Shown here in pieces: positions 1 to 7,542 of a stretch of DNA of 59,704 bases. The notes below the pieces were generated by a model that saw only the letters and a list, made by a program, of their open reading frames with translations, did no database searches and had not been told where the DNA came from. Positions within the stretch are counted from its first letter, which is position 1. The number at the start of each line of letters is the position of its first letter. The position numbers and the translations under genes are program-made. Source of the DNA: a virus; IMG/VR virus record IMGVR_UViG_3300013306_000018, positions 1 through 59,704 of that record. One strand, 5' to 3'.

Positions 1-11
1 GGTGCAGAGAA
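1..11. repeat. Terminal 11-base overlap (copy of 59694-59704)
   Basis: Same 11 bases as the window end; see the entry at 59694. In the circle only one copy exists. Confidence 0.93.
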
Positions 12-1341
12 GGTGTTCCTGCCCAACGAGATGTATTTGTTCTACCCCGGCTTGAAGCGGGAAATGAACGACGAAGGATACGATGAGATAACATACAAAG
101 GCACGCACGGGGGTAGGGTTAAACTGTATGGTGCTAAATTTTGCCTTGGTGCCGGTACTAACGTGCTAACAAGCCGGGGATGGGTTCCTATAGTTGAAAT
201 ATCATCTACTGATCTCCTGTGGGATGGCGACGAGTGGGTATCACACCACGGGGTTATTTGTAATGGGCGAGCTTCGACTATTACCGTAGATGGCGTCAAG
301 ATGACGGCTGACCATAAAGTCATGACAACATATGGGTGGCAGCATGGGAAAACCTGCGAAGGATATAACCGGGCTCCGGTTTGGGTACCTGACCGCTACG
401 CGGCGCGTTGGGTCAGTCGAGACGGGGCGTGGTTTGAAGCCGATGTGGGAGATACGCTGCGATTGCGGCAGGTTAATCCAGATGAACTCATCGGCCTATT
501 GCCGAGGCACGCAGAAGTCATGCGGGTGCCGCCGGTACGAGATGATCGGCGATGCCAACCGGACGCATGGGATGTCGAAGCACCCAGCCTACGCAGTATG
601 GCGATCGATGCTGGACCGTTGCCGGCTACCGACGCATCAAGCCTGGGCCAACTACGGGGGGCGGGGGATTACAGTTTGTTCAGAGTGGCAGTCGTTCGAG
701 ACGTTCTGGGCCGACATGGGTCCGACGTACCGACGCGGCTTGACGCTAGAGCGCAAGGACAACGAGGGTGGGTATTCGGCGGTAAATTGCGAGTGGGCGA
801 CGTACCGCAAGCAGATGAACAACAAGCGGGGCAACGTGTGGATCGAGACACCGCTTGGGGTAATGACTGTGGCCGAGGCATCGCGGCTGAGCGGCATCGG
901 CCACACAACTCTGCTGTACCGCATCGCGCACGGAGTGAGCCTGTCTACGATATTATCAACGCCGGACCTAGGAACCGCTTTGTCGTCGCGGGAACCGATG
1001 GGCCGTTCATAGTCCACAACTGTGAGAACCTCAGCCAAGCCCTCTCGCGGATCATCATTACGGATATCGCCGTGCGGGTATACGTCGAGACGGGTTATCA
1101 CCCATACCTCTCGACGCACGATAGCTTGGACTACTGCGTGCCGGTGGACGAGGTCGAAGCGTGGGACGAGCTGCTCGCAGCGGAGTTTGCCATAGTGCCA
1201 ACCTGGGCGCAGGCCAGGGAGGGGGAAGCAAAGAAAGTTATGGGGCAGCTGGTGGTGGAGCAAACCCTACCGCTACCGCTCGCCAGTGAGGGGGGATGGG
1301 GCAGGAACCTGTTAGCTGCGGAGCGCGGGGAGAACCGCTGA
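1..1341 (+). CDS. polA: DNA polymerase I family, C-terminal part, interrupted by an intein
   Basis: Continuation of the polymerase that starts at 58212. The N-extein ends ...KLYGAKF and the C-extein resumes CENLSQALSRIIITD, a typical sequence between polymerase motifs B and C. Motif C is THDSLDYCVP, with HDS where many family members have HDE. Between the exteins, in frame, lies a 293-residue intein (142-1020). The stop codon at 1339-1341 overlaps the next ATG as TGATG. The intein sits in a conserved part of the fingers/palm, so splicing should be needed for activity. This is inference from position. Confidence 0.95.
   Translation, partial: GAEKVFLPNEMYLFYPGLKREMNDEGYDEITYKGTHGGRVKLYGAKFCLGAGTNVLTSRGWVPIVEISSTDLLWDGDEWVSHHGVICNGRASTITVDGVKMTADHKVMTTYGWQHGKTCEGYNRAPVWVPDRYAARWVSRDGAWFEADVGDTLRLRQVNPDELIGLLPRHAEVMRVPPVRDDRRCQPDAWDVEAPSLRSMAIDAGPLPATDASSLGQLRGAGDYSLFRVAVVRDVLGRHGSDVPTRLDARAQGQRGWVFGGKLRVGDVPQADEQQAGQRVDRDTAWGNDCGRGIAAERHRPHNSAVPHRARSEPVYDIINAGPRNRFVVAGTDGPFIVHNCENLSQALSRIIITDIAVRVYVETGYHPYLSTHDSLDYCVPVDEVEAWDELLAAEFAIVPTWAQAREGEAKKVMGQLVVEQTLPLPLASEGGWGRNLLAAERGENR
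142..1020 (+). mobile_element. Intein in DNA polymerase (Hint protein-splicing element)
   Basis: The 293-residue element starts with Cys1 (codon 142-144) and ends with Asn (1018-1020), followed by Cys+1 of the extein. Block A is CLGAGTNVLTSRGWVPI. Block B is VKMTADHKVMTTYGW, with the TxxH histidine. Block F is VYDIINAGPRNRFVV and block G is FIVHNC, so every residue needed for class 1 splicing is present. About 190 residues between blocks B and F have no recognisable domain in this frame, have low-complexity Arg/Asp-rich composition, and contain no stop. The same DNA encodes an HNH endonuclease in the +2 frame. Other inteins carry their endonuclease in frame; this one does not. Confidence 0.93.
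344..1012 (+). CDS. HNH homing endonuclease nested out of frame inside the intein
   Basis: A full-length phage HNH-family protein of 222 residues. The N-terminal module (DITGLRFGYL, then CDCG and KSCGC) is a zinc-binding region typical of these proteins. The core is YGGRGITVCSEWQSFETF, then LERKDNEGGYSAVNCEWAT. A C-terminal helix-turn-helix (MTVAEASRLSGIGHTTLLYRI) follows. It reads in the frame one base on from the intein. ATG 344 has a weak GGGTGG upstream; ATG 332 is the alternative. The stop TAG (1010-1012) lies within intein block G. The product would be a free-standing nuclease promoting intein spread, made by internal initiation; that role is inferred. Confidence 0.88.
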   Translation: MGKPAKDITGLRFGYLTATRRVGSVETGRGLKPMWEIRCDCGRLIQMNSSAYCRGTQKSCGCRRYEMIGDANRTHGMSKHPAYAVWRSMLDRCRLPTHQAWANYGGRGITVCSEWQSFETFWADMGPTYRRGLTLERKDNEGGYSAVNCEWATYRKQMNNKRGNVWIETPLGVMTVAEASRLSGIGHTTLLYRIAHGVSLSTILSTPDLGTALSSREPMGRS

Positions 1342-1595
1342 TGTTTATAAAGTTGACTAAGAGTAACGCGGACCAAAATGCAGTACTTATCAATATAAGT
1401 TGTATTGCTGCGGTTGATACCGATGAGACAGGGGTAGGTATATACCTTAGGCACGATCAGATACGCATACCTGTGAGAGAGACATTTGATGCGGTCGAGC
1501 GTATGATTGATTGGTGCGTCGACAATAGCCACATAGATCGATCAGTATCACTTAGCCAGATAGAACCCCTGGAAGTTATCTTGAAGCGCGGGTAG
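1341..1595 (+). CDS. Small protein of unknown function, coupled to DNA polymerase
   Basis: 84 residues, starting at the ATG that overlaps the polymerase stop (TGATG), so probably translationally coupled. The sequence (MFIKLTKSNADQNAVLI, then IYLRHDQIRIPVRETFDAV) has alternating hydrophobic residues that suggest a small beta-rich fold. I do not recognise the family. It belongs to the early operon. Confidence 0.75.
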   Translation: MFIKLTKSNADQNAVLINISCIAAVDTDETGVGIYLRHDQIRIPVRETFDAVERMIDWCVDNSHIDRSVSLSQIEPLEVILKRG

Positions 1596-1605
1596 ACTGA
1601 TCCCA

Positions 1606-1809
1606 ATGTCTGATGACGCTGCTACGATCATAATCAATCTAATGAAAGAGCGGGGTCACGTCTGCGACGATTGCGGCAATCCCGACATCCAGGTCTGCAG
1701 CACGCCGTGGCGCGACGACGAAGAGCCGCCGTTCGCACCGGGCGAATACGTCCAGAAATGCTTCTGCGGCCCCTGCTTTATCAAGCGTGTTCAGAAACCC
1801 AAACACTAG
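1606..1809 (+). CDS. Small cysteine-rich, zinc-ribbon-like protein
   Basis: 67 residues with two cysteine pairs: CDDC near residue 20 and CFCGPC near residue 53. This spacing suggests one structural zinc site. It lies between the polymerase-coupled gene and the HNH gene. No specific function is recognised. The ATG at 1606 follows the previous stop by 10 bases. Confidence 0.7.
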   Translation: MSDDAATIIINLMKERGHVCDDCGNPDIQVCSTPWRDDEEPPFAPGEYVQKCFCGPCFIKRVQKPKH

Positions 1810-1811
1810 AG

Positions 1812-2270
1812 ATGAAATACCCGCGATACATCAAACACGATCGAGGTAGGCGAGTGCACCCCCTCTACATGAGCTGGATTGATATGCGTCGCCGTTGTCG
1901 TAACCCTAAGCATTTCGCCTACAAGGACTATGGGGCGCGCGGTATCGATGTGTGCGACCGATGGTATGACAGCTATGAGGCGTTCGTTGACGACATGCCA
2001 CCGTGGCCCGGCCAGGGCTTTACGGTCGAGCGGATCGATAACGATCGAGGATACACGCCTGACAATTGTCGGTGGGCTACGCGGGCTGAGCAGACGCACA
2101 ATCGACGAGGCACACTGACACTATCGCAGCAAGCGTTCTATATGTACAAGTTCATGGTTGGCTGGACTGTCACGGAGATTGCTGCGCGGTACGGCCACAG
2201 TTACCACTGCATCTATAAGGCGCTGCGGCGCGGGAGCCACTCATATGACGGTCCAGAAGCGTGCCTTTAG
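1812..2270 (+). CDS. Free-standing HNH-family endonuclease
   Basis: 152 residues. It belongs to the same family as the intein-nested nuclease: [19 protein letters not shown], then [31 protein letters not shown] and a C-terminal helix-turn-helix around [18 protein letters not shown]. The Asp/Asn and His-equivalent region of the motif looks intact. It lacks the N-terminal zinc module of the nested copy. It lies 0.5 kb after the polymerase gene it may once have targeted, as stand-alone phage homing endonucleases often do. The last 26 bases overlap the next gene. Confidence 0.85.
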   Translation: MKYPRYIKHDRGRRVHPLYMSWIDMRRRCRNPKHFAYKDYGARGIDVCDRWYDSYEAFVDDMPPWPGQGFTVERIDNDRGYTPDNCRWATRAEQTHNRRGTLTLSQQAFYMYKFMVGWTVTEIAARYGHSYHCIYKALRRGSHSYDGPEACL

Positions 2271-2922
2271 TTGGTCGTTCTCGGCACTCAAAAATTGGGA
2301 AACGTGTCCTAAACGGTATTACCACTATGACATTGCTAAGACCGTGAAGGAACCTGAGAGCGGAGCATTGCGCGAAGGGCATGAGCTTCACGCCGCGTTC
2401 GATGCTCGCATTAAAAGTAAGACGCCGTTGCCATTAGGACTAGGCCACAACGAGCCGATGCTAGCGCGCGTATTAGCTGCCGAGGGGCAAACCTACAGCG
2501 AGCGTAAACTGGCAATATCATCGAACTACCAGCCTGTTAGCTGGTATTCTGACCAAGCGTGGTATCGAGGAGTATTAGATTGTACTAAGATCCGCAAGGA
2601 TAGTGCCACCGTGTTGGATTGGAAATCGGGCCGCCCTGGTGTAGACACCACTCAACTTCAACTTAGCGCCGCCTTAGTATTTCACTCCGCACCGCAGGTG
2701 AATACGGTACGAGCAGCGTTAGTATTTGTTAATCACGATAAGGTCGAGTCGGAAGAGTATGTACGAAGCGACCTGACGACGATCTGGGGGGACATACTGC
2801 CACGGGTTAAGAAACTGCAACGCGCCCGCGAGGAGCAAGAGTACCCGCCCAAGCCGGGCGGTTTGTGTAAGCGCTGGTGCCAAGTAGTATCCTGCCCGCA
2901 CTATGCAGTGGGGAGTTACTAG
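2245..2922 (+). CDS. RecB/Cas4-like PD-(D/E)XK exonuclease with a C-terminal cysteine cluster
   Basis: 225 residues. The N-terminus [18 protein letters not shown] is the usual opening of phage RecB-family nucleases and supplies the first cysteine. The catalytic core is GVLDC, then VLDWKSG (D and E/DxK elements), followed by QLQLSA (motif with Q). The C-terminus [13 protein letters not shown] gives three more cysteines, as in Cas4-type 4Fe-4S nucleases. It probably processes DNA ends in replication or recombination. The ATG at 2245 overlaps the HNH gene by 26 bases; an upstream extension of the frame has no family resemblance. Confidence 0.87.
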   Translation: MTVQKRAFSWSFSALKNWETCPKRYYHYDIAKTVKEPESGALREGHELHAAFDARIKSKTPLPLGLGHNEPMLARVLAAEGQTYSERKLAISSNYQPVSWYSDQAWYRGVLDCTKIRKDSATVLDWKSGRPGVDTTQLQLSAALVFHSAPQVNTVRAALVFVNHDKVESEEYVRSDLTTIWGDILPRVKKLQRAREEQEYPPKPGGLCKRWCQVVSCPHYAVGSY

Positions 2923-3105
2923 ATGAAGGCAGGGAGACGCCCAGTAGACCTGCCGGTCGAGAAGATCCTTAGGCTACACAACGAAGGTATGAGTTTAGCG
3001 ACCCTCTCTCGTCGGTTTGGTGTTGCTCCGTCTACCATACGCGAACGTCTAAAAACAGAGGCTGACCATGAGCAAGGAAATGACGCGACGCATCCAGACG
3101 CTTGA
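2923..3105 (+). CDS. Small helix-turn-helix DNA-binding protein
   Basis: 60 residues with a clear resolvase/homeodomain-like helix-turn-helix: VEKILRLHNEGMSLATL, then SRRFGVAPSTIRERLK. It starts directly after the exonuclease stop and overlaps the next gene by 38 bases. It could be a regulator of the early operon; its target is unknown. Confidence 0.75.
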   Translation: MKAGRRPVDLPVEKILRLHNEGMSLATLSRRFGVAPSTIRERLKTEADHEQGNDATHPDA

Positions 3106-3538
3106 CGGCTTGCCGGTCTACGACGCTACCGAGCCGTTGTATATCGAGGTGGTTAAAAACGACATCCACCCGAGGGACCATAAGAACCCGCAGAAGTGTG
3201 CTTTGGCGCGAGCCTGTAACCGCGAGCTGCACGTCGAGGCTAAGGCCTATCTGTCGCGCCTCTACGTCAAGCAGGGGGACCACTGGCTGCGTTACCAACT
3301 GCCAGAGACAGTGCGCCAGGAGGTCGCCGCGTTCGACCGGGGCGGCGGGTTCTCTGAAGGCACCTACCGCATTCCGCCGGTACCGCTGAACCAACGCTCC
3401 GGCGCAAAGTCCCAAGGCGGCAGCGGTAAAAAGCCTGGGCCCGCCCCCGCCTTCAAACGCCAGACCCACCGCAAGGTCGAGGGCGTTCGCGCTGTCTCGC
3501 CGCTCGCTGGCGGTGCCATCGAGCATCGGGGGGAATAA
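3068..3538 (+). CDS. Early protein of unknown function
   Basis: 156 residues. The N-terminal 100 residues look globular (PVYDATEPLYIEVVKNDI; KCALARACNRELHVEA). The last 45 are basic and rich in Gly, Pro and Lys, a likely disordered nucleic-acid-binding tail. The ATG at 3068 has AGAGG upstream. I do not recognise a characterised family. Confidence 0.75.
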   Translation: MSKEMTRRIQTLDGLPVYDATEPLYIEVVKNDIHPRDHKNPQKCALARACNRELHVEAKAYLSRLYVKQGDHWLRYQLPETVRQEVAAFDRGGGFSEGTYRIPPVPLNQRSGAKSQGGSGKKPGPAPAFKRQTHRKVEGVRAVSPLAGGAIEHRGE

Positions 3539-3540
3539 CT

Positions 3541-3810
3541 ATGGACGAAGCAGTAGCCACCGAGAAAGTAATGGCACTTGTTATAGAGTTAGACAGTAAG
3601 ATACCGAAACAACCGTGGCCGCTCCGCGAGCGTGTTGTAGAGATTACAGGGGTGCCACCATCGATGCTCGACTGGGTTCTAACTCGATTGCAGAACGACG
3701 GCCAAATTGTAGTGTGGACTACTACCACAAAAACTCATCCCCCAGGAGGCAAAGACGACGGTTTAGTACAGAGATTTATCCAGCCGACAGTGAGGGGAAA
3801 CCAGGAATGA
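3541..3810 (+). CDS. Small early protein, possible winged-helix fold
   Basis: 89 residues. LRERVVEITGVPPSMLDWVL, then RLQNDGQIVVWTT, resembles the helix-turn-helix and wing of a small winged-helix protein; this is a weak structural guess. It overlaps the next ATG (ATGA), which indicates translational coupling. Confidence 0.65.
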   Translation: MDEAVATEKVMALVIELDSKIPKQPWPLRERVVEITGVPPSMLDWVLTRLQNDGQIVVWTTTTKTHPPGGKDDGLVQRFIQPTVRGNQE

Positions 3811-4028
3811 AAGATCCGATAAACGAGCTGTGGGCCTGGGTCATAACACAACCCAACGGCGTCGAGAAGATTGCCAACCCCTGGGTGTCGCAGGGGTATT
3901 ACCCGCTAATCACCTCGTCACAAGAGTTAGCAAAGATACGCATGCTTGATTTAGCAAAAACCGTCGAGGAGGAAACCGGGTGCCCCACCAAGCTGGTTAA
4001 GTTCATACGGGCGGAGGATGCAGCATGA
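3807..4028 (+). CDS. Small early protein of unknown function
   Basis: 73 residues, including INELWAWVITQPNGVEKIAN and MLDLAKTVEEETGCPTKLVKF. The ATG at 3807 overlaps the previous stop and has CCAGGA upstream. The pattern resembles small phage proteins of unknown role. Confidence 0.7.
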   Translation: MKDPINELWAWVITQPNGVEKIANPWVSQGYYPLITSSQELAKIRMLDLAKTVEEETGCPTKLVKFIRAEDAA

Positions 4029-4255
4029 CAATGGAAGCAATCTTCGCCTGGACTGAAGAAGGCCCTGAAGGCGAGGGCGTGATCGCCACCATGTTACCCT
4101 TCCTCGACAACAAAATTGCCCTCCTGCAAAACCGCAACCTCGACTTAGCGCAGAAGTTCCGCCCGTTCGCTGAAGCCCACCAACGCGCGAGCGGGCATAC
4201 CGTGCGGCTAGTGCGCTACCTGCGTGACGAGGTGTTGGAGACAATCGATGCTTGA
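4025..4255 (+). CDS. Small early protein of unknown function
   Basis: 76 residues, acidic N-terminus (MEAIFAWTEEGPEGEGVIA) and a helical second half. Overlaps both neighbours by 4-8 bases, part of the same coupled series. No family recognised. Confidence 0.68.
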   Translation: MTMEAIFAWTEEGPEGEGVIATMLPFLDNKIALLQNRNLDLAQKFRPFAEAHQRASGHTVRLVRYLRDEVLETIDA

Positions 4256-4457
4256 TGCAACTGCGACCAGATGCAATTACTGCACCCTCAGCGACATCAA
4301 GCGGGCAGCGGCTAACGCCGGAGGCACCGTAGAAATCCGGCCGGCACCGACGAGCTACGCACCGAACGGTGTCGAGGTAGCCATTCGGTATTCCACTGAT
4401 GACGAACCAACCTGGGCAGCATGGCTGATGAAACTGCCCGACCACTGTGTCTGCTGA
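4248..4457 (+). CDS. Small early protein of unknown function
   Basis: 69 residues from the ATG at 4248, with a CNYC pair near the start and CVC at the end. Four cysteines in 69 residues may bind a metal. No family recognised. Confidence 0.62.
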   Translation: MLDATATRCNYCTLSDIKRAAANAGGTVEIRPAPTSYAPNGVEVAIRYSTDDEPTWAAWLMKLPDHCVC

Positions 4458-4471
4458 CGGGGGTAGTCCAA

Positions 4472-4555
4472 ATGATAAACAAAATCGATATCGCATTCTT
4501 CGTCGTCACCGCGTTACTAGCAGCGGTGCTGTGGGTTATGACGAGGTTGGTATGA
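4472..4555 (+). CDS. Tiny single-span membrane protein (27 residues)
   Basis: MINKIDIAFFVVTALLAAV continues with LWVMTRLV. This is one transmembrane segment with a short basic tail. The stop overlaps the next ATG (ATGA, 4552), which supports a real, coupled gene. Role unknown; small membrane proteins of this size occur in phage early regions and in lysis cassettes. Confidence 0.6.
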   Translation: MINKIDIAFFVVTALLAAVLWVMTRLV

Positions 4556-4707
4556 GGGGTAAAATATACCAACGTGCATGTTGGTTTCATCGCTGGGGTA
4601 AATGGATATACCACTGCGACTCACAATCCTGGAAGGGTCATTTCTATCGACGTTGTAAGCGCTGTAATGCTACTGAAGAAGCTAGAGTGGTGGATATTCA
4701 GGTATGA
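4552..4707 (+). CDS. Small basic zinc-ribbon-like protein
   Basis: 51 residues: MRGKIYQRACWFHRWGKWIY, then HCDSQSW and CKRCNATEEARV. Cys/His pairs and high charge suggest a zinc knuckle. This start is chosen because its ATG overlaps the preceding stop; a GTG at 4447 in the same frame is less likely. Confidence 0.62.
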   Translation: MRGKIYQRACWFHRWGKWIYHCDSQSWKGHFYRRCKRCNATEEARVVDIQV

Positions 4708-4880
4708 ACGATAATGACCGCCGCATCCTAAAATTGATAGAAGAAATCCGGCAACTGGCTGCGTCGTCGGGCTACCCCTTCACCGACGAGACGGCGCCGT
4801 CCGATTGGCGGTTACCGTTAATAATGGGGCAGATCCTGGGATTATGCGCGAGTGTAAAGGGATTGGAGCTGGATCAATGA
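4704..4880 (+). CDS. Small early protein of unknown function (58 residues)
   Basis: Overlaps the genes on both sides by four bases (ATGA at each end), so it sits inside a run of coupled genes. It begins MNDNDRRILKLIEEIRQLA, a helical, charged N-terminus. No family recognised. Confidence 0.65.
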   Translation: MNDNDRRILKLIEEIRQLAASSGYPFTDETAPSDWRLPLIMGQILGLCASVKGLELDQ

Positions 4881-5230
4881 CCCCGGAGGGTAAGATCAAA
4901 GAAAAAATAAGAATGGTGCTTGAAACCTACCGCGAAAGGGGCATATTATATTATTACATGCCGGTGCCGGTCGGCTACGGCCGATCGACGCTGGATTATC
5001 TGGGTTTCATATGCGGCTACGGCTTCGCGATCGAGGCCAAGGCCGAGGGTAAGAAGCCTTCTGAGCGACAGAAGGCGACCATCGAGGATATCGAGAAGAG
5101 CGGCGCGGCGGTGTTCGTAATCGACGGCATCGCCTCATTAACCCAGTTTAACGACTGGTGTCAGCTCAGGGTCGACCTGAGTAACTATAGTAACAATAGG
5201 AATACTACGTACCATGTTCGTAACGGCTGA
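4877..5230 (+). CDS. VRR-NUC domain nuclease
   Basis: 117 residues. VRR-NUC is the PD-(D/E)XK-type fold of FAN1-like and phage nucleases. The core is visible: MPVPVGYGRSTLDYLGFI gives the aspartate, FAIEAKAEGKKPSERQ gives the ExK catalytic pair and the following Q, and the closing AAVFVIDG strand follows. The start is the ATG at 4877, which overlaps the preceding stop. It lies next to an SNF2-type helicase, a frequent phage pairing. The likely role is resolving branched DNA or recombination intermediates. Confidence 0.9.
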   Translation: MTPEGKIKEKIRMVLETYRERGILYYYMPVPVGYGRSTLDYLGFICGYGFAIEAKAEGKKPSERQKATIEDIEKSGAAVFVIDGIASLTQFNDWCQLRVDLSNYSNNRNTTYHVRNG

Positions 5231-6764
5231 CAGTAATCATATCGTCGTTCCCTGGCGGCAGGATCTCGCCGCGGTGATCCCGCATGCCCGCGCCCTCGAT
5301 CACCAGGGGCAGCGCATGCTAGTGATCCCCAACCGCAAGGAAGAGGCGAAGCTGGCGCGCAATCTGGGCCTGCCGGTGCCGGCGCCCATATTGACGCGGT
5401 TCAACTGGTGCGGCCTCAAGCCCTGGGACGTGCAGCGTTCGACGGCGGCGCTCCTGACCGAGAGCCAGCGCTGCTACGTGCTCTCTGAGCTGGGGACGGG
5501 GAAGACCCTGGCGAGCGTCTTCTCGGCCGAGTACCTGCGCCAGACCGGCGAGGTGAAGCGGGTGCTAATCACCGCGCCCCTGTCGGTGTTAACCCCGGTC
5601 TGGGAGAAGGAGATCTTCCTCGCCAACCCGCAGGCGCGCATCCGTGTGCTGCATGCCGACAAGCGGGTGCGCCGGCTCCAGCTCCTGGCCGAGGATGCGG
5701 AGTATTACATCGTCAATCACCATGGGCTGCCGCTGCTCAAGGACGAGCTGATCGCCAAGAAATTCGACCTGTTCATCATCGACGAGCTGGCAACCTTCCG
5801 CACCCCTAAGACCGATCTGTGGCGCGCTGCCAAGGCAATCGTCGATAGCGGCATCAAGTACGTCTGGGGGATGACTGGGTCACCTAGGCCTAAGGCTCCG
5901 ACCGACGCCTGGGGTCAGGCCCGGCTGCTGACGCCGGAGCGCACGACGCGGACGTTTACCCGCTTCCGCGACCTCACGATGATGCAGGTGTCGCAGTTCA
6001 AGTGGGCGGAGCGCGCCGGCGCTAACGACATCGTCTACGAGGCGATGCAACCCAGCGTCAGGTATACGTTGAGCGACGTGACCGAGCTGCCGCCTACCGT
6101 GACCATCGACCACGCAGTGGCGAGCGAGCCGCAGGCAAAACAAGCTTACAAGTTGATGTTCGACAAACTCCGCATGATGTCGGACAAGGGGCAGATTACC
6201 GCGGCGAATGAAGGGGTACTACAAAGTAAGCTACTTCAAGTAGCGTGCGGGTTTATGTATACCGACGATAAATCAGTATACACGCTGCCTAACAAACCCC
6301 GAATGGAGGCACTGCGTGATTTCTGCCGGGCGTCGGCCGCTAAGGTGATCGTGTTTGTACCCTTCGTTCATGCCCTTCAGTCGATCGCCGATTACCTACG
6401 AAAAGAGGGTGAGACGGTGGAGATGGTGTATGGTGGTACATCCAAAACGACACGCGATCGCATATTCGCGGATTTTCAAAATGGCTTATCCCCGCGTGTT
6501 CTCGTCGCGCACCCCCAGTGCATGGCGCATGGGCTCACACTCACGGCTGCATCGACGATTATCTGGTACACCGCAACCAACAACCCGGAGCATTATGAGC
6601 AAGCTAACGGTCGCATCCGCCGCCCTGGTCAGAAGGAGAAACAACTCATCGTCCACCTAACCGGCACGCCGGTAGAGCGGGTTGCTTATGGCCGGTTGAA
6701 GAGCCGCGGCAGGATGCAAGGAATGCTGCTTGAGCTTTTCCACCAACAGGAGTTGGAGGTTTAA
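5214..6764 (+). CDS. SNF2/superfamily 2 DNA helicase
   Basis: 516 residues. Walker A is LSELGTGKT (motif I). The DExx box is FIIDELATF (motif II), and motif III-like WGMTGSPRP follows. The C-terminal RecA lobe carries GGTSKTTRDRIFADFQ and motif VI as NGRIRRPGQKEKQ, the signature of SNF2-type proteins. It overlaps the VRR-NUC gene by 17 bases. A translocase working with that nuclease or with the polymerase during replication or recombination is likely. Confidence 0.93.
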   Translation: MFVTADSNHIVVPWRQDLAAVIPHARALDHQGQRMLVIPNRKEEAKLARNLGLPVPAPILTRFNWCGLKPWDVQRSTAALLTESQRCYVLSELGTGKTLASVFSAEYLRQTGEVKRVLITAPLSVLTPVWEKEIFLANPQARIRVLHADKRVRRLQLLAEDAEYYIVNHHGLPLLKDELIAKKFDLFIIDELATFRTPKTDLWRAAKAIVDSGIKYVWGMTGSPRPKAPTDAWGQARLLTPERTTRTFTRFRDLTMMQVSQFKWAERAGANDIVYEAMQPSVRYTLSDVTELPPTVTIDHAVASEPQAKQAYKLMFDKLRMMSDKGQITAANEGVLQSKLLQVACGFMYTDDKSVYTLPNKPRMEALRDFCRASAAKVIVFVPFVHALQSIADYLRKEGETVEMVYGGTSKTTRDRIFADFQNGLSPRVLVAHPQCMAHGLTLTAASTIIWYTATNNPEHYEQANGRIRRPGQKEKQLIVHLTGTPVERVAYGRLKSRGRMQGMLLELFHQQELEV

Positions 6765-6767
6765 CGG

Positions 6768-7106
6768 ATGCAGCACTATCTGTTAACAATGGACGTAGTA
6801 CATGGCCAGCTCCGTATGCATGGTTACCTAATTTGCGATGATAAACGGCTTATGGAAAGCGCTTGTGGTCGGATAGGGGACGAGTGCGAGAAGCTCGCTA
6901 AAGAGCTGGGGGTCCGAATTGTTGCTCCTATGATGCTGGTCACGACACTGAGCACCAACGGTAAGAAGGTGGTCCGGGAGATCTTTCGTCGACACTCGCC
7001 GGAAGCGACAGAGAAAATCCGCAGGGCGCGAGATTTTCATTTTACGCTCTGGACCTGGGCGGTAGAGGATAATTCTGACGACGCGCAGCTAATGGGGTTG
7101 CATTGA
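6768..7106 (+). CDS. Early protein of unknown function
   Basis: 112 residues with GGAGG 8 bases before the ATG. The sequence (MQHYLLTMDVVHGQLRMHGY; PMMLVTTLSTNGKKVVREIF) reads as an alpha/beta fold with no recognised motif. Follows the helicase closely. Confidence 0.72.
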   Translation: MQHYLLTMDVVHGQLRMHGYLICDDKRLMESACGRIGDECEKLAKELGVRIVAPMMLVTTLSTNGKKVVREIFRRHSPEATEKIRRARDFHFTLWTWAVEDNSDDAQLMGLH

Positions 7107-7118
7107 AGGAGGTGTGAC

Positions 7119-7316
7119 ATGACAAAGTGGAACTGGCGTAACCCAGAAGCAGCGGTACTTCATCAAATCCGCCGCCTCGCCGGGCTGGATCCCGACGGGC
7201 CGCTGGTGCCGATGCAACCCCACGTCACCGAGCGGCAACAGTTTGACCAGCATATTCAGGAATACAACAAGCACGTTCGCGACCACTACCTCTGCCGCGC
7301 GTTGGAGTTTACCTGA
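7119..7316 (+). CDS. Small early protein of unknown function
   Basis: 65 residues with a strong ribosome site (GAAGGAGG). Helical and His-rich (QHIQEYNKHVRDHYLC). It sits directly before the Acb2-like gene and may be co-expressed with it. Confidence 0.7.
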   Translation: MTKWNWRNPEAAVLHQIRRLAGLDPDGPLVPMQPHVTERQQFDQHIQEYNKHVRDHYLCRALEFT

Positions 7317-7317
7317 C

Positions 7318-7536
7318 ATGGACAGCACTTCAGACGAACGCATCGTCAACAACGTTATGCGGCACGAGTACCGCGTGCTTACCGAGCTTGAAAAAGAGCA
7401 GATGCTCCGAATTAAAGACTACGGCAAAATGTTTTGGGTCGAGGTGTCTGCGATCGGGAACAGCCGCGAGTTGTCCCTAGCCAAAACCAAAATCGAAGAA
7501 GCGGTCATGTGGGCCGTCAAGCACATTACAAGGTAA
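7318..7536 (+). CDS. acb2: Acb2-like anti-CBASS cyclic nucleotide sponge
   Basis: 72 residues. The C-terminal half, SRELSLAKTKIEEAVMWA followed by VKHITR, is the signature helical hairpin of the Acb2/Tad1 hairpin family. The N-terminal NNVMRHEYRVLTELEKEQM also matches Acb2 homologues as I recall them. Acb2 forms a hexamer that binds the cyclic di- and trinucleotides made by CBASS, and so blocks effector activation. It lies among small early genes, the usual place for counter-defence. The start at 7318 is preferred because the longer frame overlaps the previous gene. Confidence 0.85.
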   Translation: MDSTSDERIVNNVMRHEYRVLTELEKEQMLRIKDYGKMFWVEVSAIGNSRELSLAKTKIEEAVMWAVKHITR

Positions 7537-7542
7537 GGGCTA

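Noticed and set aside
1-11. True direct terminal repeat of 11 bases
   Set aside because: The polymerase gene is in frame across the ends only with one copy, so it is an assembly overlap.
142-1020. Simple frameshift (sequencing error) splitting an in-frame intein endonuclease
   Set aside because: The intein frame is open from block A to block G without interruption, and the HNH gene has its own ATG and stop. Two compensating errors would be needed and would still leave overlapping conserved segments at both ends. Reads should still be checked.
652-1263. 203-codon minus-strand frame opposite the intein
   Set aside because: Third overlapping frame over a region already coding in two. No recognisable domain, so treated as a shadow.
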